Notes: generated by a model not told the origin, from the sequence alone. Numbered from the stretch's first letter, positions 1 to 7,964 are shown. The stretch: DNA of 48,930 nt from an uncultured Bacteroidales bacterium (GCA_902776955.1 CACYSG010000010.1:1-48930), one strand, 5' to 3'. Numbers and translations: made by a program.

Positions 1-3
1 TTG

Positions 4-76
4 TAGAGAAACAGGGACTCGAACCCTGGTTTCCGCCGTGAGAGGGCGGCGTCCTAGACCACTAGACGATATCTCC
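4..76 (-). tRNA. tRNA-Glu (anticodon CTC)
   Basis: On the minus strand the sequence folds as a cloverleaf. It has a D-arm with GTCTAGTGGTCTAGGAC, an anticodon stem CCGCC/GGCGG closing the loop CTCTCAC (anticodon CTC, reading GAG), and a T-arm CAGGG-TTCGAGT-CCCTG. The acceptor stem pairs except for a probable T-T mismatch at pair 6 and a G-T at pair 1. CCA is not encoded. The D-arm and anticodon stem resemble other bacterial tRNA-Glu genes. Confidence 0.88.
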
Positions 77-277
77 GTCGAAAAGCGTTGCAAAATTACA
101 ACCAATTTTTGAACTGGCCAAATTTTTCCTTGATTTTTTTCTTAATAAATTCAAAAAACGCCATTTTTGACAAATTTCGGCATTTTTGGGCAATTTAAAA
201 GAGGGAGATTGAGATATATTTTGTAATTTAGCGGATTATTACTATTTTCACTATTTGTATATACTCATTAAATTATT

Positions 278-610
278 ATGGCAAGCAAAAGACAGACCAA
301 GAAAGCTATCCAGAATGCCTGTGGCGATATCGCAGGCGAGTGCATCTTTGCAGAATCCGCATTCGGCGAGAACAAGCGCGAGGAATGGGACAGCATCATC
401 ATCGACACTGCCCTGCTGCAGCAGGAGGCCGTAAACCGCGTGAACAACCGCTTCGGCAAGAAAGTGAAAGACTTTGCTAACCGCAAGGAGTACAACAAGG
501 CTCGCCGCGCCTTCTTCAAGCAGTGCGAGAAAGAGCTGAGCGAGTACTTCCGCAGCGAGGTGGAGAACATTGCCAAGCGCATGAACCAACTCATGCCCTC
601 GAACAAGTAA
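278..610 (+). CDS. Small conserved-looking protein of unknown function
   Basis: This 110-aa protein is strongly charged and largely helical by eye, with many Lys/Arg and Glu residues. It has no signal peptide, membrane segment or motif that I recognise, so it is probably a soluble cytoplasmic protein. The ATG at 278 opens the frame and the codon use matches the GC-richer genes downstream. It ends 24 bases before the acyltransferase gene on the same strand, so the two may share a transcript. A near-consensus -7 element (TATATTTTG, 215-223) lies upstream but its spacing to a TTG is poor. I do not assign a function. Confidence 0.75.
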   Translation: MASKRQTKKAIQNACGDIAGECIFAESAFGENKREEWDSIIIDTALLQQEAVNRVNNRFGKKVKDFANRKEYNKARRAFFKQCEKELSEYFRSEVENIAKRMNQLMPSNK

Positions 611-633
611 TATAGAAATCAGAGAAAAGCTGA

Positions 634-1179
634 ATGAACCTCTCGGCTTGGATATTGAAGAAAACCGGTTGGACCTTCAAGGTCAACCTTGAGATGCCGG
701 ACAAGTGCGTCATCGTCATCGCACCGCACACCAGCAACTGGGATTTCATCCTGGGCGAGCTGGGCATCCACTCGGTGGGCATGAAGGCGGGATTCCTGAT
801 GAAGGATACCTGGTTCTTTTTCCCGCTTGGTTATCTGCTCAAAGCGTTGGGCGGTATTCCCGTCAATCGCCGTAAGCATGGTAACCTCACCCAGTCTATC
901 GTAGAGGCCTTCAACACCACCCCGCGCCTGGCCATTGGCGTCACGCCCGAGGGTACCCGCAGCGCCAACCCCAACTGGCACAAGGGAGCTATCTTCATGG
1001 CACGCGATGCAGGCGTCCCGCTGGTGTTGGCCTACTTTGATTATAAAGATCGTGTTGTGTGCATCGACCGCGTGTTTGACCTCAGCGACGACGCCGAGGC
1101 CGACCTGGTGCGCATCAAGCAATACTACCAGCACTTCAACGCCAAGTATCCCGAGAAGTTCGTTACCGGACTCGAATAG
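634..1179 (+). CDS. PlsC-like 1-acyl-glycerol-3-phosphate acyltransferase family protein
   Basis: The 181-aa protein belongs to the glycerolipid/lysophospholipid acyltransferase family, whose members transfer an acyl chain to a hydroxyl of a (lyso)phospholipid at the inner membrane. The catalytic HX4D motif is seen as HTSNWD (residues 32-37). The GGIPVNR block follows at about 73-79 and the phosphate-binding PEGTRS motif at 105-110. It is short for PlsC (usually about 240 aa) and lacks the N-terminal membrane helix, which fits a minimal subfamily common in Bacteroidales. It stands 31 bases upstream of the nitrilase gene on the same strand. Substrate specificity cannot be read from the sequence. 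Confidence 0.88.
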   Translation: MNLSAWILKKTGWTFKVNLEMPDKCVIVIAPHTSNWDFILGELGIHSVGMKAGFLMKDTWFFFPLGYLLKALGGIPVNRRKHGNLTQSIVEAFNTTPRLAIGVTPEGTRSANPNWHKGAIFMARDAGVPLVLAYFDYKDRVVCIDRVFDLSDDAEADLVRIKQYYQHFNAKYPEKFVTGLE

Positions 1180-1210
1180 AAGCTTTTATCTTTTAACGCT
1201 TGACTGAAAG

Positions 1211-2011
1211 ATGATTTCCCGCAACCTGCGCGTCACGCTCATCGAGGACGATATCGTCTGGGGAGACCGCGACGCCAATTTCAAACAACTGGAGCGCAAC
1301 CTGCGCAATATGCCGGAGGATACCGACCTGGTCGTTCTGCCGGAACTCTTCACAACGGGTTTCATGACCGGCGACCGCGAGCAGGCTGCTGCCGTGGCCG
1401 AGTGGAACAGCGGCAACACGCTGGACACCTTGCGCCGACTCGCTGCACAATATCATGTGGGTATCATCGGCAGTTTCCTGGCCAATACCGCAGCACAGCT
1501 CTACAACCGTGCTTTCTTCATCGAGCCCAACGGTGACGAGACCTACTACGACAAGCGCCATCTGTTCTCGTTCGGCGGTGAGGACAAGGTTTTCAATCGC
1601 GGGTTGACGGCCGCTCCCATTGTGCGGTTCCGCGGTTTCAACATCAAGGTCGTGATCTGCTATGACCTGCGGTTCCCGGTATTCTGCCGCAACGTGAACA
1701 ACAACTATGACCTGCTTGTGGTCATTGCCAACTGGCCCAAATCGCGCGAGACGGTGTGGCGCACACTCCTGACCGCCAGGGCTATGGAAAACGAGTGCTA
1801 CGTGTGTGGCGTGAACCGCTGCGGTACCGATCCCGCCGGCGTAGAGTATCCCGAGGGCTCATCGCTCATCATCGACTTCAAGGGCAAAGTCATCGCTCAG
1901 CGCATGAACAGCCCGGTTATCACCGCGGACCTCTCGCCCGCCCTGTTGGCACAGTTCCGTGAGAAATTTCCCGCATGGCGTGATGCCGACAAGTTCTCTC
2001 TCGACATTTGA
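1211..2011 (+). CDS. Carbon-nitrogen hydrolase, omega-amidase (YafV/Nit2) type
   Basis: A 266-aa nitrilase-superfamily enzyme. The Glu-Lys-Cys catalytic triad is visible: E45 in LPELFTTGF, K115 in YYDKRHLFSF and C150 in VICYDLRFPVF. The DLRFPVF context and the length match the omega-amidase branch (E. coli YafV, eukaryotic Nit2), which hydrolyses alpha-keto acid amides such as alpha-ketoglutaramate or acts in repair of dead-end metabolites. The protein is cytoplasmic with no signal peptide. Its stop codon overlaps the next gene's TTG start, so the two are probably translationally coupled. The exact substrate is inferred from family resemblance only. Confidence 0.9.
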   Translation: MISRNLRVTLIEDDIVWGDRDANFKQLERNLRNMPEDTDLVVLPELFTTGFMTGDREQAAAVAEWNSGNTLDTLRRLAAQYHVGIIGSFLANTAAQLYNRAFFIEPNGDETYYDKRHLFSFGGEDKVFNRGLTAAPIVRFRGFNIKVVICYDLRFPVFCRNVNNNYDLLVVIANWPKSRETVWRTLLTARAMENECYVCGVNRCGTDPAGVEYPEGSSLIIDFKGKVIAQRMNSPVITADLSPALLAQFREKFPAWRDADKFSLDI

Positions 2012-3852
2012 GCAAAATCGTTGACATAGAGTTGCTGGCGCCCGCTCGTGACGCCGACATCGCTATCGCCGCCATCGACCATGGCGCCGATGCGGTGTAT
2101 ATGGGTGCATCCCATCACGGTGCGCGAGCCGACGCCACCAACAGCCTTGATGACGTGCGCCGCGCGTGCGACTATGCCCACCAGTTCGCGGCACGCATTT
2201 ATGCCACGGTCAACACGCTGGTTTATGACAACGAGCTCACCGAGGTCGAGCACCTCATTCACGATCTTTACAACATCGGCGTTGATGCCCTGATAGTCCA
2301 GGACCTGGGCATCCTGAGGCTTGACCTGCCGCCCATCGCCCTGTATGCCAGCACACAGTGTGACCTGCGCACACCCGAGAAGGCCCGTTTCCTTGAGGCC
2401 ATGGGCTTTTCGCAACTGGTGATGGCGCGCGAATTGACCCTTGAGGAGATCGCTGCCATACGCGCCGCCACCCATGTGCCGCTCGAGGCTTTTGTCCACG
2501 GGGCGTTGTGCGTGAGTTACAGTGGGCGATGTGCCATCAGTCAGGTGCTCAAGGGACGTAGTGCCAACCGCGGCGAATGTGCCCAGCTGTGCCGCCTGCC
2601 CTACGACCTCATTGACGGCAAGGGTCGCATCCTTGTTGAGGGCAAGCACCTGCTATCGTTGCGCGACATGGCTCTGCATGACCGGTTGGAGCAGATGATG
2701 AAAGCCGGTGTCTCGTCATTCAAAATCGAGGGACGACTCAAGGACGCAGCCTACGTCAAGAATGTCGTGGCCTATTACCGCCGTGCCATCGACAACGTCA
2801 TTGGCCGTCATCCCGACCAATATCGCCGTTCGTCCAGAGGAACTAGCGAACTGACTTTCGCACCCGCCCTCGATAAGAGTTTCAACCGCGGATTCACCCA
2901 CTATTTCCTTGACGGGCGGCATCCCGACGACGGCTTTTCAATGGCCTCGATCGAGACGCCCAAGTCACAAGGCGAACTGTTGGGACGGGCCGTGAGATGC
3001 CGTGGCAATCAACTCACCATCGATACCAACAAAACGCTGGCCAACGGTGACGGCCTGAGCTTTACTGATGCTCACGGTCAATTCTCGGGCGCTAGAGTGA
3101 ACCGCGCCTTGGGCGGCGGCACGGTGCTGTTGAGGGAAAATGTGGACATTCCACGCGGAACGGCTATTTTCCGAACCGCCGACAAGGCATTTAACGACCT
3201 GTTGTCCAAGGCCTCGGCCACCCGCACAATCCCGGTTGACGCCCTGTTGCGCTATTCAAACGGCATGCTCTCGCTCATGCTAGAGGACGAGAGCGGCAAC
3301 CGCGCCACCCATGCCTTGCCGTGCGAACTTCAACCCTCGACCAAGCCCCAGGGCGAGCGCCAACAGGCCGAACTCGCCAAATTGGGAGGTACCATCTATC
3401 GACTGGGTAACGCACAAGTGGCTGGTGGCATTTTCATTCCGGCTTCGTTGCTGGCGCGCTTGAGACGCGAGACCATCGAGTTGCTGGACCGCACCCGTCG
3501 CATCAACCGTCCTATCGACAAACGTCGCCGGGAAGATAAGACCGTACCCTATCCCGCCGCCACGCTCACGCCTGCCGACAATGTCGCCAACCGACTTGCC
3601 GACGCCGTTTACCGCGACCACGGTGTTGAAACCATCACGCCGGCCCTGGAGGCGGGAGCCGTTGTCAACGCCGATACCGTGCTCATGCACACCCGCTACT
3701 GCCTGCGGCGTCAACTCGGTGCATGTCTCAAGGCCCAGCACGCCACTACCCTGCCCCGCGATTTATTCCTCAAATCAGGTTCCACACTGCTCAAAGTCAC
3801 CTGTGACTGCAAGAATTGCGAGATGCGGCTCACACTCCCCTCAACGAAGTGA
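2008..3852 (+). CDS. U32 family peptidase-like protein (tRNA/rRNA hydroxylation or collagenase-like family)
   Basis: This 614-aa protein carries the U32 signature around residues 165-200 (FVHGALCVSYSGRC followed by SANRGECAQLCR). Upstream are an N-terminal TIM-barrel-like part (HGADAVYMGA) and the FKIEGRLK segment. U32 members such as TrhP and RlhA take part in tRNA or rRNA hydroxycytidine/hydroxyuridine formation, and others were described as collagenases. The long Bacteroidales form has a C-terminal extension ending in a Cys cluster (CDCKNCEM). The start is TTG at 2008, inside the stop of the preceding gene (TTGA, 4-base overlap). No in-frame ATG lies near, which supports coupled translation. 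Confidence 0.87.
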   Translation: MSKIVDIELLAPARDADIAIAAIDHGADAVYMGASHHGARADATNSLDDVRRACDYAHQFAARIYATVNTLVYDNELTEVEHLIHDLYNIGVDALIVQDLGILRLDLPPIALYASTQCDLRTPEKARFLEAMGFSQLVMARELTLEEIAAIRAATHVPLEAFVHGALCVSYSGRCAISQVLKGRSANRGECAQLCRLPYDLIDGKGRILVEGKHLLSLRDMALHDRLEQMMKAGVSSFKIEGRLKDAAYVKNVVAYYRRAIDNVIGRHPDQYRRSSRGTSELTFAPALDKSFNRGFTHYFLDGRHPDDGFSMASIETPKSQGELLGRAVRCRGNQLTIDTNKTLANGDGLSFTDAHGQFSGARVNRALGGGTVLLRENVDIPRGTAIFRTADKAFNDLLSKASATRTIPVDALLRYSNGMLSLMLEDESGNRATHALPCELQPSTKPQGERQQAELAKLGGTIYRLGNAQVAGGIFIPASLLARLRRETIELLDRTRRINRPIDKRRREDKTVPYPAATLTPADNVANRLADAVYRDHGVETITPALEAGAVVNADTVLMHTRYCLRRQLGACLKAQHATTLPRDLFLKSGSTLLKVTCDCKNCEMRLTLPSTK

Positions 3853-3911
3853 CCCACTTAGCCGAATCTGCATCAGTAATCACCGTAATCCCAACTATTA
3901 ATTTGTCACTA

Positions 3912-4442
3912 ATGAAAAAGTATTTGTTTACGCTCGTTGCCGTGATGACGATTTTGACCACACAAGCCCAATCCATCTGCGGCGCTTGGCGGTCAATGGA
4001 GCGCTACGAATTGCCTACTGGTCAAGAGATGGCCTCACTTAAAGGCGTTGTCAACTATATATTTAACCAGGACAACTCATATTATTGCATTATGGAGGTG
4101 CTTCTTGTCACCCAAGAAGAAGCCGTAACAGAGATGGTCTTTAACATCGGGGTCAAAGGTAGCTATGTCCTTGACGGTGACCAGTTAACGCTGACAACAG
4201 ACAAAAATTCCTTTAGCGTCGATCTGATCAACATCTCCAACGAATTGGGAAACGTTCCCGTAATTCCCAACATCAAAAAGGAGATTGAAAATCATTGGAG
4301 AGAGCAACTGAGGGGTTACTTAGTTAAGGCACAAGATACTGAGACCTACACCGTTAAGTGCAATGATTCTTCACTCGCGATGACCGACAAGAGCAAGAAA
4401 ACCGATACTTATAAGCGCTTAAAAAGCCGTCAAGAGAGATAG
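3912..4442 (+). CDS. Secreted protein of unknown function, lipocalin-like appearance
   Basis: The protein has 176 aa from the ATG at 3912. A longer frame reaches back to 3816 but overlaps the U32 gene, and the signal peptide (MKKYLFTLVAVMTILTTQAQ) begins exactly at 3912. The mature part starts SICGAW and alternates short beta-like segments with a GSYVLDGDQLTLTTDK stretch, as in small lipocalin-like Bacteroidota exported proteins. I do not recognise a specific family. Probable location is periplasm or outer surface. The gene ends 4 bases before the methyltransferase gene, so they are likely co-transcribed. Base composition is AT-richer than the genes before it, marking the start of the accessory stretch. 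Confidence 0.8.
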   Translation: MKKYLFTLVAVMTILTTQAQSICGAWRSMERYELPTGQEMASLKGVVNYIFNQDNSYYCIMEVLLVTQEEAVTEMVFNIGVKGSYVLDGDQLTLTTDKNSFSVDLINISNELGNVPVIPNIKKEIENHWREQLRGYLVKAQDTETYTVKCNDSSLAMTDKSKKTDTYKRLKSRQER

Positions 4443-4446
4443 GCTA

Positions 4447-5202
4447 ATGGATATAACGCAATCTTTCTACGATGATATGGCCACTCAATACGAGAAGCTT
4501 TTTCTTGATTGGCAATCCACGACTCGTGAGCAGGCTGCAATACTGGACAGGATTTTCAACGATAATGGTTTAGACAGAAAAGCCCATGTTCTTGACTGTG
4601 CATGCGGGATCGGAACACAGTCAATAGGGCTGGCAACCCTTGGCTATCAGGTGTCGGCATCAGACATCAGTGACGGAGAACTGTCTGAAGCAAGAGAAAG
4701 AGCAAAGAATAATGGTGTGCTGATTCGATTTGAACACGCAGATTTTCGCCACTTGTCAGAGGTGTTCCATGAACAGTTCGACATTGTGATTGCCATGGAC
4801 AATGCTTTGCCGCACATGCTAACAAGAACCGACCTGGAGTCGGCAATCAAGAGTATCCTGGGACGGACCAAAGATGGCGGTGTTTTCGTGGCCAGCATCC
4901 GTGACTATGACACCCTATTGGAGACAAAACCGTCACACTCCACCCCCTATATCCACAAGACAGATAAAGGCCAACGGATATCTTTTCAGACGTGGACATG
5001 GGAGGACGATAGCTATCACTTCGTCCAATACATCATTGATGATGAGGAAACGCTTCAAATAAAGAAATTCGAATGTGATTACAGAGCCATCCGTCAGGAT
5101 GAACTAACGCACTTGTGTATCGCCAACGGTTGTAGCGAGGTCATTTGGATGCCACCAGTGGATTCTGGCTTTTATCAGCCAATCGTCATTGCAAGGAAAT
5201 AG
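4447..5202 (+). CDS. Class I SAM-dependent methyltransferase
   Basis: A 251-aa Rossmann-fold methyltransferase. Motif I is HVLDCACGIGTQSIGLA (about residues 43-59), with the acidic residue of motif II in SASDISDGEL. The FDIVIAMDNALPHML segment corresponds to motifs IV/V. The family transfers a methyl group from S-adenosylmethionine to small molecules or proteins, and the acceptor cannot be told from the sequence. The start ATG follows the previous stop by 4 bases. The protein resembles glycine/sarcosine N-methyltransferase-like enzymes in general layout, but this is not enough for a substrate call. Confidence 0.85.
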   Translation: MDITQSFYDDMATQYEKLFLDWQSTTREQAAILDRIFNDNGLDRKAHVLDCACGIGTQSIGLATLGYQVSASDISDGELSEARERAKNNGVLIRFEHADFRHLSEVFHEQFDIVIAMDNALPHMLTRTDLESAIKSILGRTKDGGVFVASIRDYDTLLETKPSHSTPYIHKTDKGQRISFQTWTWEDDSYHFVQYIIDDEETLQIKKFECDYRAIRQDELTHLCIANGCSEVIWMPPVDSGFYQPIVIARK

Positions 5203-5274
5203 CTTAAATGCATCATATATACAGTTGATTAATCTATATTTTGCGCCCGATATCCTGTAAAAGCTGATTTAATG

Positions 5275-5425
5275 AGTGTTTAATGACAGATCCTGGCGGC
5301 GAAAACGTAAAATAATTAGACACTTTTGGACGAAAAGCCAAGTTGTCGTTCATTTTTATGGATTGCAACTTGTTGCTCATAATTATACTCTTTATCTTTG
5401 TCGCAAACAATAATAAGTCTGGATT
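5275..5425 (+). repeat. Promoter-bearing repeat, copy A
   Basis: About 150 bp immediately upstream of the membrane-protein gene align over their whole length with 6862-7013, which lies upstream of an unrelated secreted-protein gene. Shared blocks include GTGTTTAA, GCGAAAACGTAAAA, CACTTTT, CGAAAAG/TGAAAAG, AACTTGTT, TATCTTTGTCG and the start context TTATGAAAAAG. The similarity ends at the start codons. Confidence 0.7.
5370..5400 (+). promoter_or_regulatory. Bacteroidota-type promoter
   Basis: TTG at 5370-5372, a 20-nt spacer and TATCTTTG at 5393-5400 match the -33/-7 consensus (TTG / TAnnTTTG). The downstream ATG is at 5426, giving a leader of roughly 20 nt. It lies inside repeat copy A. Confidence 0.75.
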
Positions 5426-6007
5426 ATGAAAAAGAAAGAATTTGAAAATCTCAGCAAGGATGAACTCTTTGAAAAGATCAAGGCGGAATATGCCCGAAAA
5501 GCAAAAGATGATTTTGTTACTGGCATCATCTTATCTCTAATTTGGATACCAATAATCATTTGGGAATGTTATTCCTTCTTTACTAAGGGAGATCTAGTTT
5601 CCGTTGCTTATATATTTATTTTGGTGTTGCCTCTTCAAAGGATTCTATCCTCTCTACATGCTAAACAGATAATGAAGGCCGAAAATGCAGAGGTATTATT
5701 GAGTCGGTATGATGCCTACACAAAAAAACTTGGCAAATGCCTCCCATTAATTGCCATTCTAGCCCTGTTCCTGATCGGCTATATGATTTACAATATGATA
5801 ACACAGATCAACATCGAGAGGTTTGGAGCAGTCCTGTTCTGGCTGATAATAGTATTCCTTGTGTTGTGTTTTCTTGTGTTGTGTTTTCTCTTCTTGTTTA
5901 TGATGATGATTCTGAAAGGAAATAATGCTAAACGTATTGGTTGGAAAGATGCGGCAATCGAGCGCCTGCGTGAACTCGTCAATAATGATCAACAAGACAC
6001 CTTATAG
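5426..6007 (+). CDS. Four-helix membrane protein of unknown function
   Basis: The protein is 193 aa. A charged N-terminal helix (KKKEFENLSKDELFEKI) is followed by two membrane segments (about 32-50 and 58-75), a cytoplasmic-looking linker, and two more (about 108-126 and 134-162), then a short charged tail. No enzyme motif is visible. The fourth hydrophobic segment contains a perfect 15-bp tandem duplication (5858-5872 and 5873-5887), which repeats the residues LVLCF. It is transcribed from the promoter in repeat copy A and followed by a hairpin terminator, so it is monocistronic. Function unknown. Confidence 0.75.
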   Translation: MKKKEFENLSKDELFEKIKAEYARKAKDDFVTGIILSLIWIPIIIWECYSFFTKGDLVSVAYIFILVLPLQRILSSLHAKQIMKAENAEVLLSRYDAYTKKLGKCLPLIAILALFLIGYMIYNMITQINIERFGAVLFWLIIVFLVLCFLVLCFLFLFMMMILKGNNAKRIGWKDAAIERLRELVNNDQQDTL

Positions 6008-6031
6008 CGTTCCGATTCGTGCCCAGTAAAA

Positions 6032-6071
6032 AATGAAACGATTAAGAGGCATCTCTTAATCGTTTTCATTC
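6032..6071 (+). terminator. Hairpin terminator
   Basis: GAAACGATTAAGAG and CTCTTAATCGTTTTC form a long stem around a 4-nt loop just after the membrane-protein gene. It is followed by a T-containing tail and could work in both directions between convergent genes. Confidence 0.65.
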
Positions 6072-6150
6072 AACTTGTGGGAGTCTTTCTCCGCTGCGCT
6101 GCGAAAGCGACTTATAGACAGTTAATTAATCTTTATTTCTCGTTCGATTG

Positions 6151-6495
6151 TCATACGACCATTTCTGATTCTGCTTTCTCTTCAAGCGTCTTTCGGATAA
6201 AGGCATTGATGGTGAGGCCAGCTTGCTTGGCCAGCATGGCAATTCTGCGGTGGATGGCAGGCGTCAACCTCACATTCAGAGCGCCTGAATAACTCTTATC
6301 CGGTTCAATGCCCTCATCGGCGCAATAGGCGAGATAATCGTCCACGGCCTCATGAAATGCTTCGGTCAGTTCCTTGACGCTCTCGCCCTCAAAATTCACC
6401 AAACCGTTGATGCCCTCCACCTTGCCGTAGAAAACACCGTCCAGCTCGCTAAAAGCGACTGAGCCTAAATAGCCCTTATAACTCATTGTATTCAT
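6151..6495 (-). CDS. hicB: HicB-family antitoxin
   Basis: A 114-aa HicB-like protein. The N-terminal half has the partially degraded RNase H-like fold (KGYLGSVAFSELDGVFYGKV, GLVNFEGESVKELTEAFHEAV). The C-terminal half has a ribbon-helix-helix DNA-binding segment (NVRLTPAIHRRIAMLAKQAG). HicB neutralises the HicA mRNA interferase and represses its own operon. It lies 7 bases downstream of the broken hicA in the usual hicA-hicB order. The antitoxin frame is intact although the toxin is not. A palindromic operator overlaps the promoter upstream of hicA. Confidence 0.88.
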   Translation of the reverse strand: MNTMSYKGYLGSVAFSELDGVFYGKVEGINGLVNFEGESVKELTEAFHEAVDDYLAYCADEGIEPDKSYSGALNVRLTPAIHRRIAMLAKQAGLTINAFIRKTLEEKAESEMVV

Positions 6496-6502
6496 ATCTT
6501 AC

Positions 6503-6760
6503 TTATTTAATAAAGCCTGCTTCTTTCAATTCTTCCAATACTTGCTGCATAGCATATCGCTTGACGATGTTACCTGGATGTGGCTTGTGTAGCATGATGG
6601 GCCGTTTGTCTCCATTCTTGAAAATCACTCGAGAACCAGATGTGTGCCCTTTTCACCACGCACATAGCCATAACCAGCCAAGAGTTGCTGCATCTCATCG
6701 AATGTAAAATCCGATGGCATAGAGTAGAAATCGTTTTCTGAGTTTCTCTTTAGTACTCAT
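6503..6760 (-). pseudogene. hicA: HicA-family toxin, two frameshifts
   Basis: Read in three successive frames on the minus strand, this stretch encodes a full-length HicA-like RNA interferase. It starts MSTKEKLRKR, continues FYSMPSDFTFDEMQQLLAGY and then GYVRGEKG, and ends HTSGSRVIFKNGDKRP...LHKPHPGNIVKRYAMQQVLEELKEAGFIK. The family's substrate-loop block (TSGSR) and the HKPHPG block are both recognisable. One base too many in the run near 6731 and one too few near 6663 break the frame. Both lie at short homopolymers (T and A), so they are either real inactivating mutations or assembly errors. If real, no functional toxin is made. Confidence 0.78.
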
Positions 6761-6780
6761 GTCATTGCTTTTTGATGCCG

Positions 6781-6810
6781 CAAATGTAACTAAAAAATAG
6801 TTACCAACAA
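6781..6810 (-). promoter_or_regulatory. hicAB promoter with palindromic operator
   Basis: On the minus strand TTG (6808-6810), a 19-nt spacer and TACATTTG (6781-6788) form a consensus promoter 20 bases upstream of hicA. A 19-bp palindrome GTAACTA-N5-TAGTTAC (6786-6804) fills the spacer and touches the -7 box. This is where a HicB dimer would block RNA polymerase. Confidence 0.75.
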
Positions 6811-6861
6811 AATGCGGTCACAATAATCTTGCCAAATTCTCCAAAAAAGCAAATTGGGTGC

Positions 6862-7013
6862 GTGTTTAACGCCAGATGTCGTCTGCGAAAACGTAAAAAT
6901 TTTTGGCACTTTTTAGTGAAAAGTCGAGTTATTGTCCATAATTACGAACAATAACTTGTTTTTTATGCTGATATCCCATATCTTTGTCGGTAATAATATA
7001 ATTGGGTTTTATT
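6862..7013 (+). repeat. Promoter-bearing repeat, copy B
   Basis: Second copy of the ~150-bp upstream sequence described at 5275-5425. It carries a consensus promoter: TTG at 6956-6958, 20-nt spacer, TATCTTTG at 6979-6986. It directly precedes the secreted-protein gene at 7014. Confidence 0.7.
6956..6986 (+). promoter_or_regulatory. Bacteroidota-type promoter
   Basis: TTG at 6956-6958, a 20-nt spacer and TATCTTTG at 6979-6986. The same arrangement and spacing occur in repeat copy A. The gene starts at 7014. Confidence 0.75.
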
Positions 7014-7895
7014 ATGAAAAAGACATTTCTTATTGTAATGCTGGCGTTACTGGGTGTAACTCAAGCGATGGCACAGAGTGGAGACTATCTGCCAATTGTT
7101 CGTGAGGGCGTACAGTGGGTCAACGAGAAGGTTATAGTCAATAACGGTGATACAACCCGCTATTATTACAAATATGAGTTTTCAGGTAACGATTCTATTT
7201 GGTTCAAAGTCAACCATGCCCTCTATTACTACACTGGTGATAATCTTGATGTGGAGCGTGATAGCCTGATTGCTGGTCTGCGAGAAGGTCTTTATGGAAA
7301 TGATTTTGTCACATGTCTTAGAAATGACGCTCTCACGAAGAATGCGTGGGATGGCAGAGAAATGTTGCGATTTATAGCGTGGCATGATGGCGGTACTACT
7401 TTGCTCTACAGATTAGGCAACCACTCATGTGATGACTATTATTTACTGCTCAGTAATGGCTCGGAACCTTTTCTTACTAGTGACAACTTCATGGAAGTTG
7501 AGCCCATTTACATTGAGGGCATCGAATGTGAGCGTTACGCCTATATTGGTGAGCAAGGTGACACCCTAGCCTATGTGGTGGAAGGTATCGGCTTTGACAG
7601 TCGTGACATGGGAGACCTGCTGACGCCATTCACCTGTAAGCTAGACCTCACTGACGAGTATCAGGATTGGTGGGGGCTGAGCCATGTAGTCAAGGATGGC
7701 AAGATCATCTATAAGGGCATGCGTTATCGTGAGGATGGATTTGACGGCATCAACGCAGCTGTGGTTGACAAGGCGCGGCCGATGGATGATAATTACTACA
7801 ATCTGATGGGTCAGCCTGTGGGAAAGGTTGTGCCAACCACCCCTGGCATCTACATCTACCATGGCCAGAAGATTTGTGTCAGTCTGATTCGATGA
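7014..7895 (+). CDS. Secreted protein with T9SS-like C-terminal segment
   Basis: The protein has 293 aa from the ATG at 7014. An in-frame TTG at 7002 is less likely because the signal peptide (MKKTFLIVMLALLGVTQAMAQ) begins at 7014. The body has many Tyr/Trp/Asp residues and no motif that I recognise. The last ~30 residues (YYNLMGQPVGK...PGIYIYHGQK) resemble the C-terminal signal of Bacteroidota type IX-secreted proteins, in which a YNLMGQ-like start is followed by a GIYI strand. That suggests export across the outer membrane, though signals of this kind are variable. The gene is driven by the promoter in repeat copy B. Confidence 0.8.
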   Translation: MKKTFLIVMLALLGVTQAMAQSGDYLPIVREGVQWVNEKVIVNNGDTTRYYYKYEFSGNDSIWFKVNHALYYYTGDNLDVERDSLIAGLREGLYGNDFVTCLRNDALTKNAWDGREMLRFIAWHDGGTTLLYRLGNHSCDDYYLLLSNGSEPFLTSDNFMEVEPIYIEGIECERYAYIGEQGDTLAYVVEGIGFDSRDMGDLLTPFTCKLDLTDEYQDWWGLSHVVKDGKIIYKGMRYREDGFDGINAAVVDKARPMDDNYYNLMGQPVGKVVPTTPGIYIYHGQKICVSLIR

Positions 7896-7964
7896 TGCAT
7901 GTTTAAATTAAAAAAGTCGCAATCAATTGAGCAGGACCAGCACCTTGCCCATATAAATGAAAAA

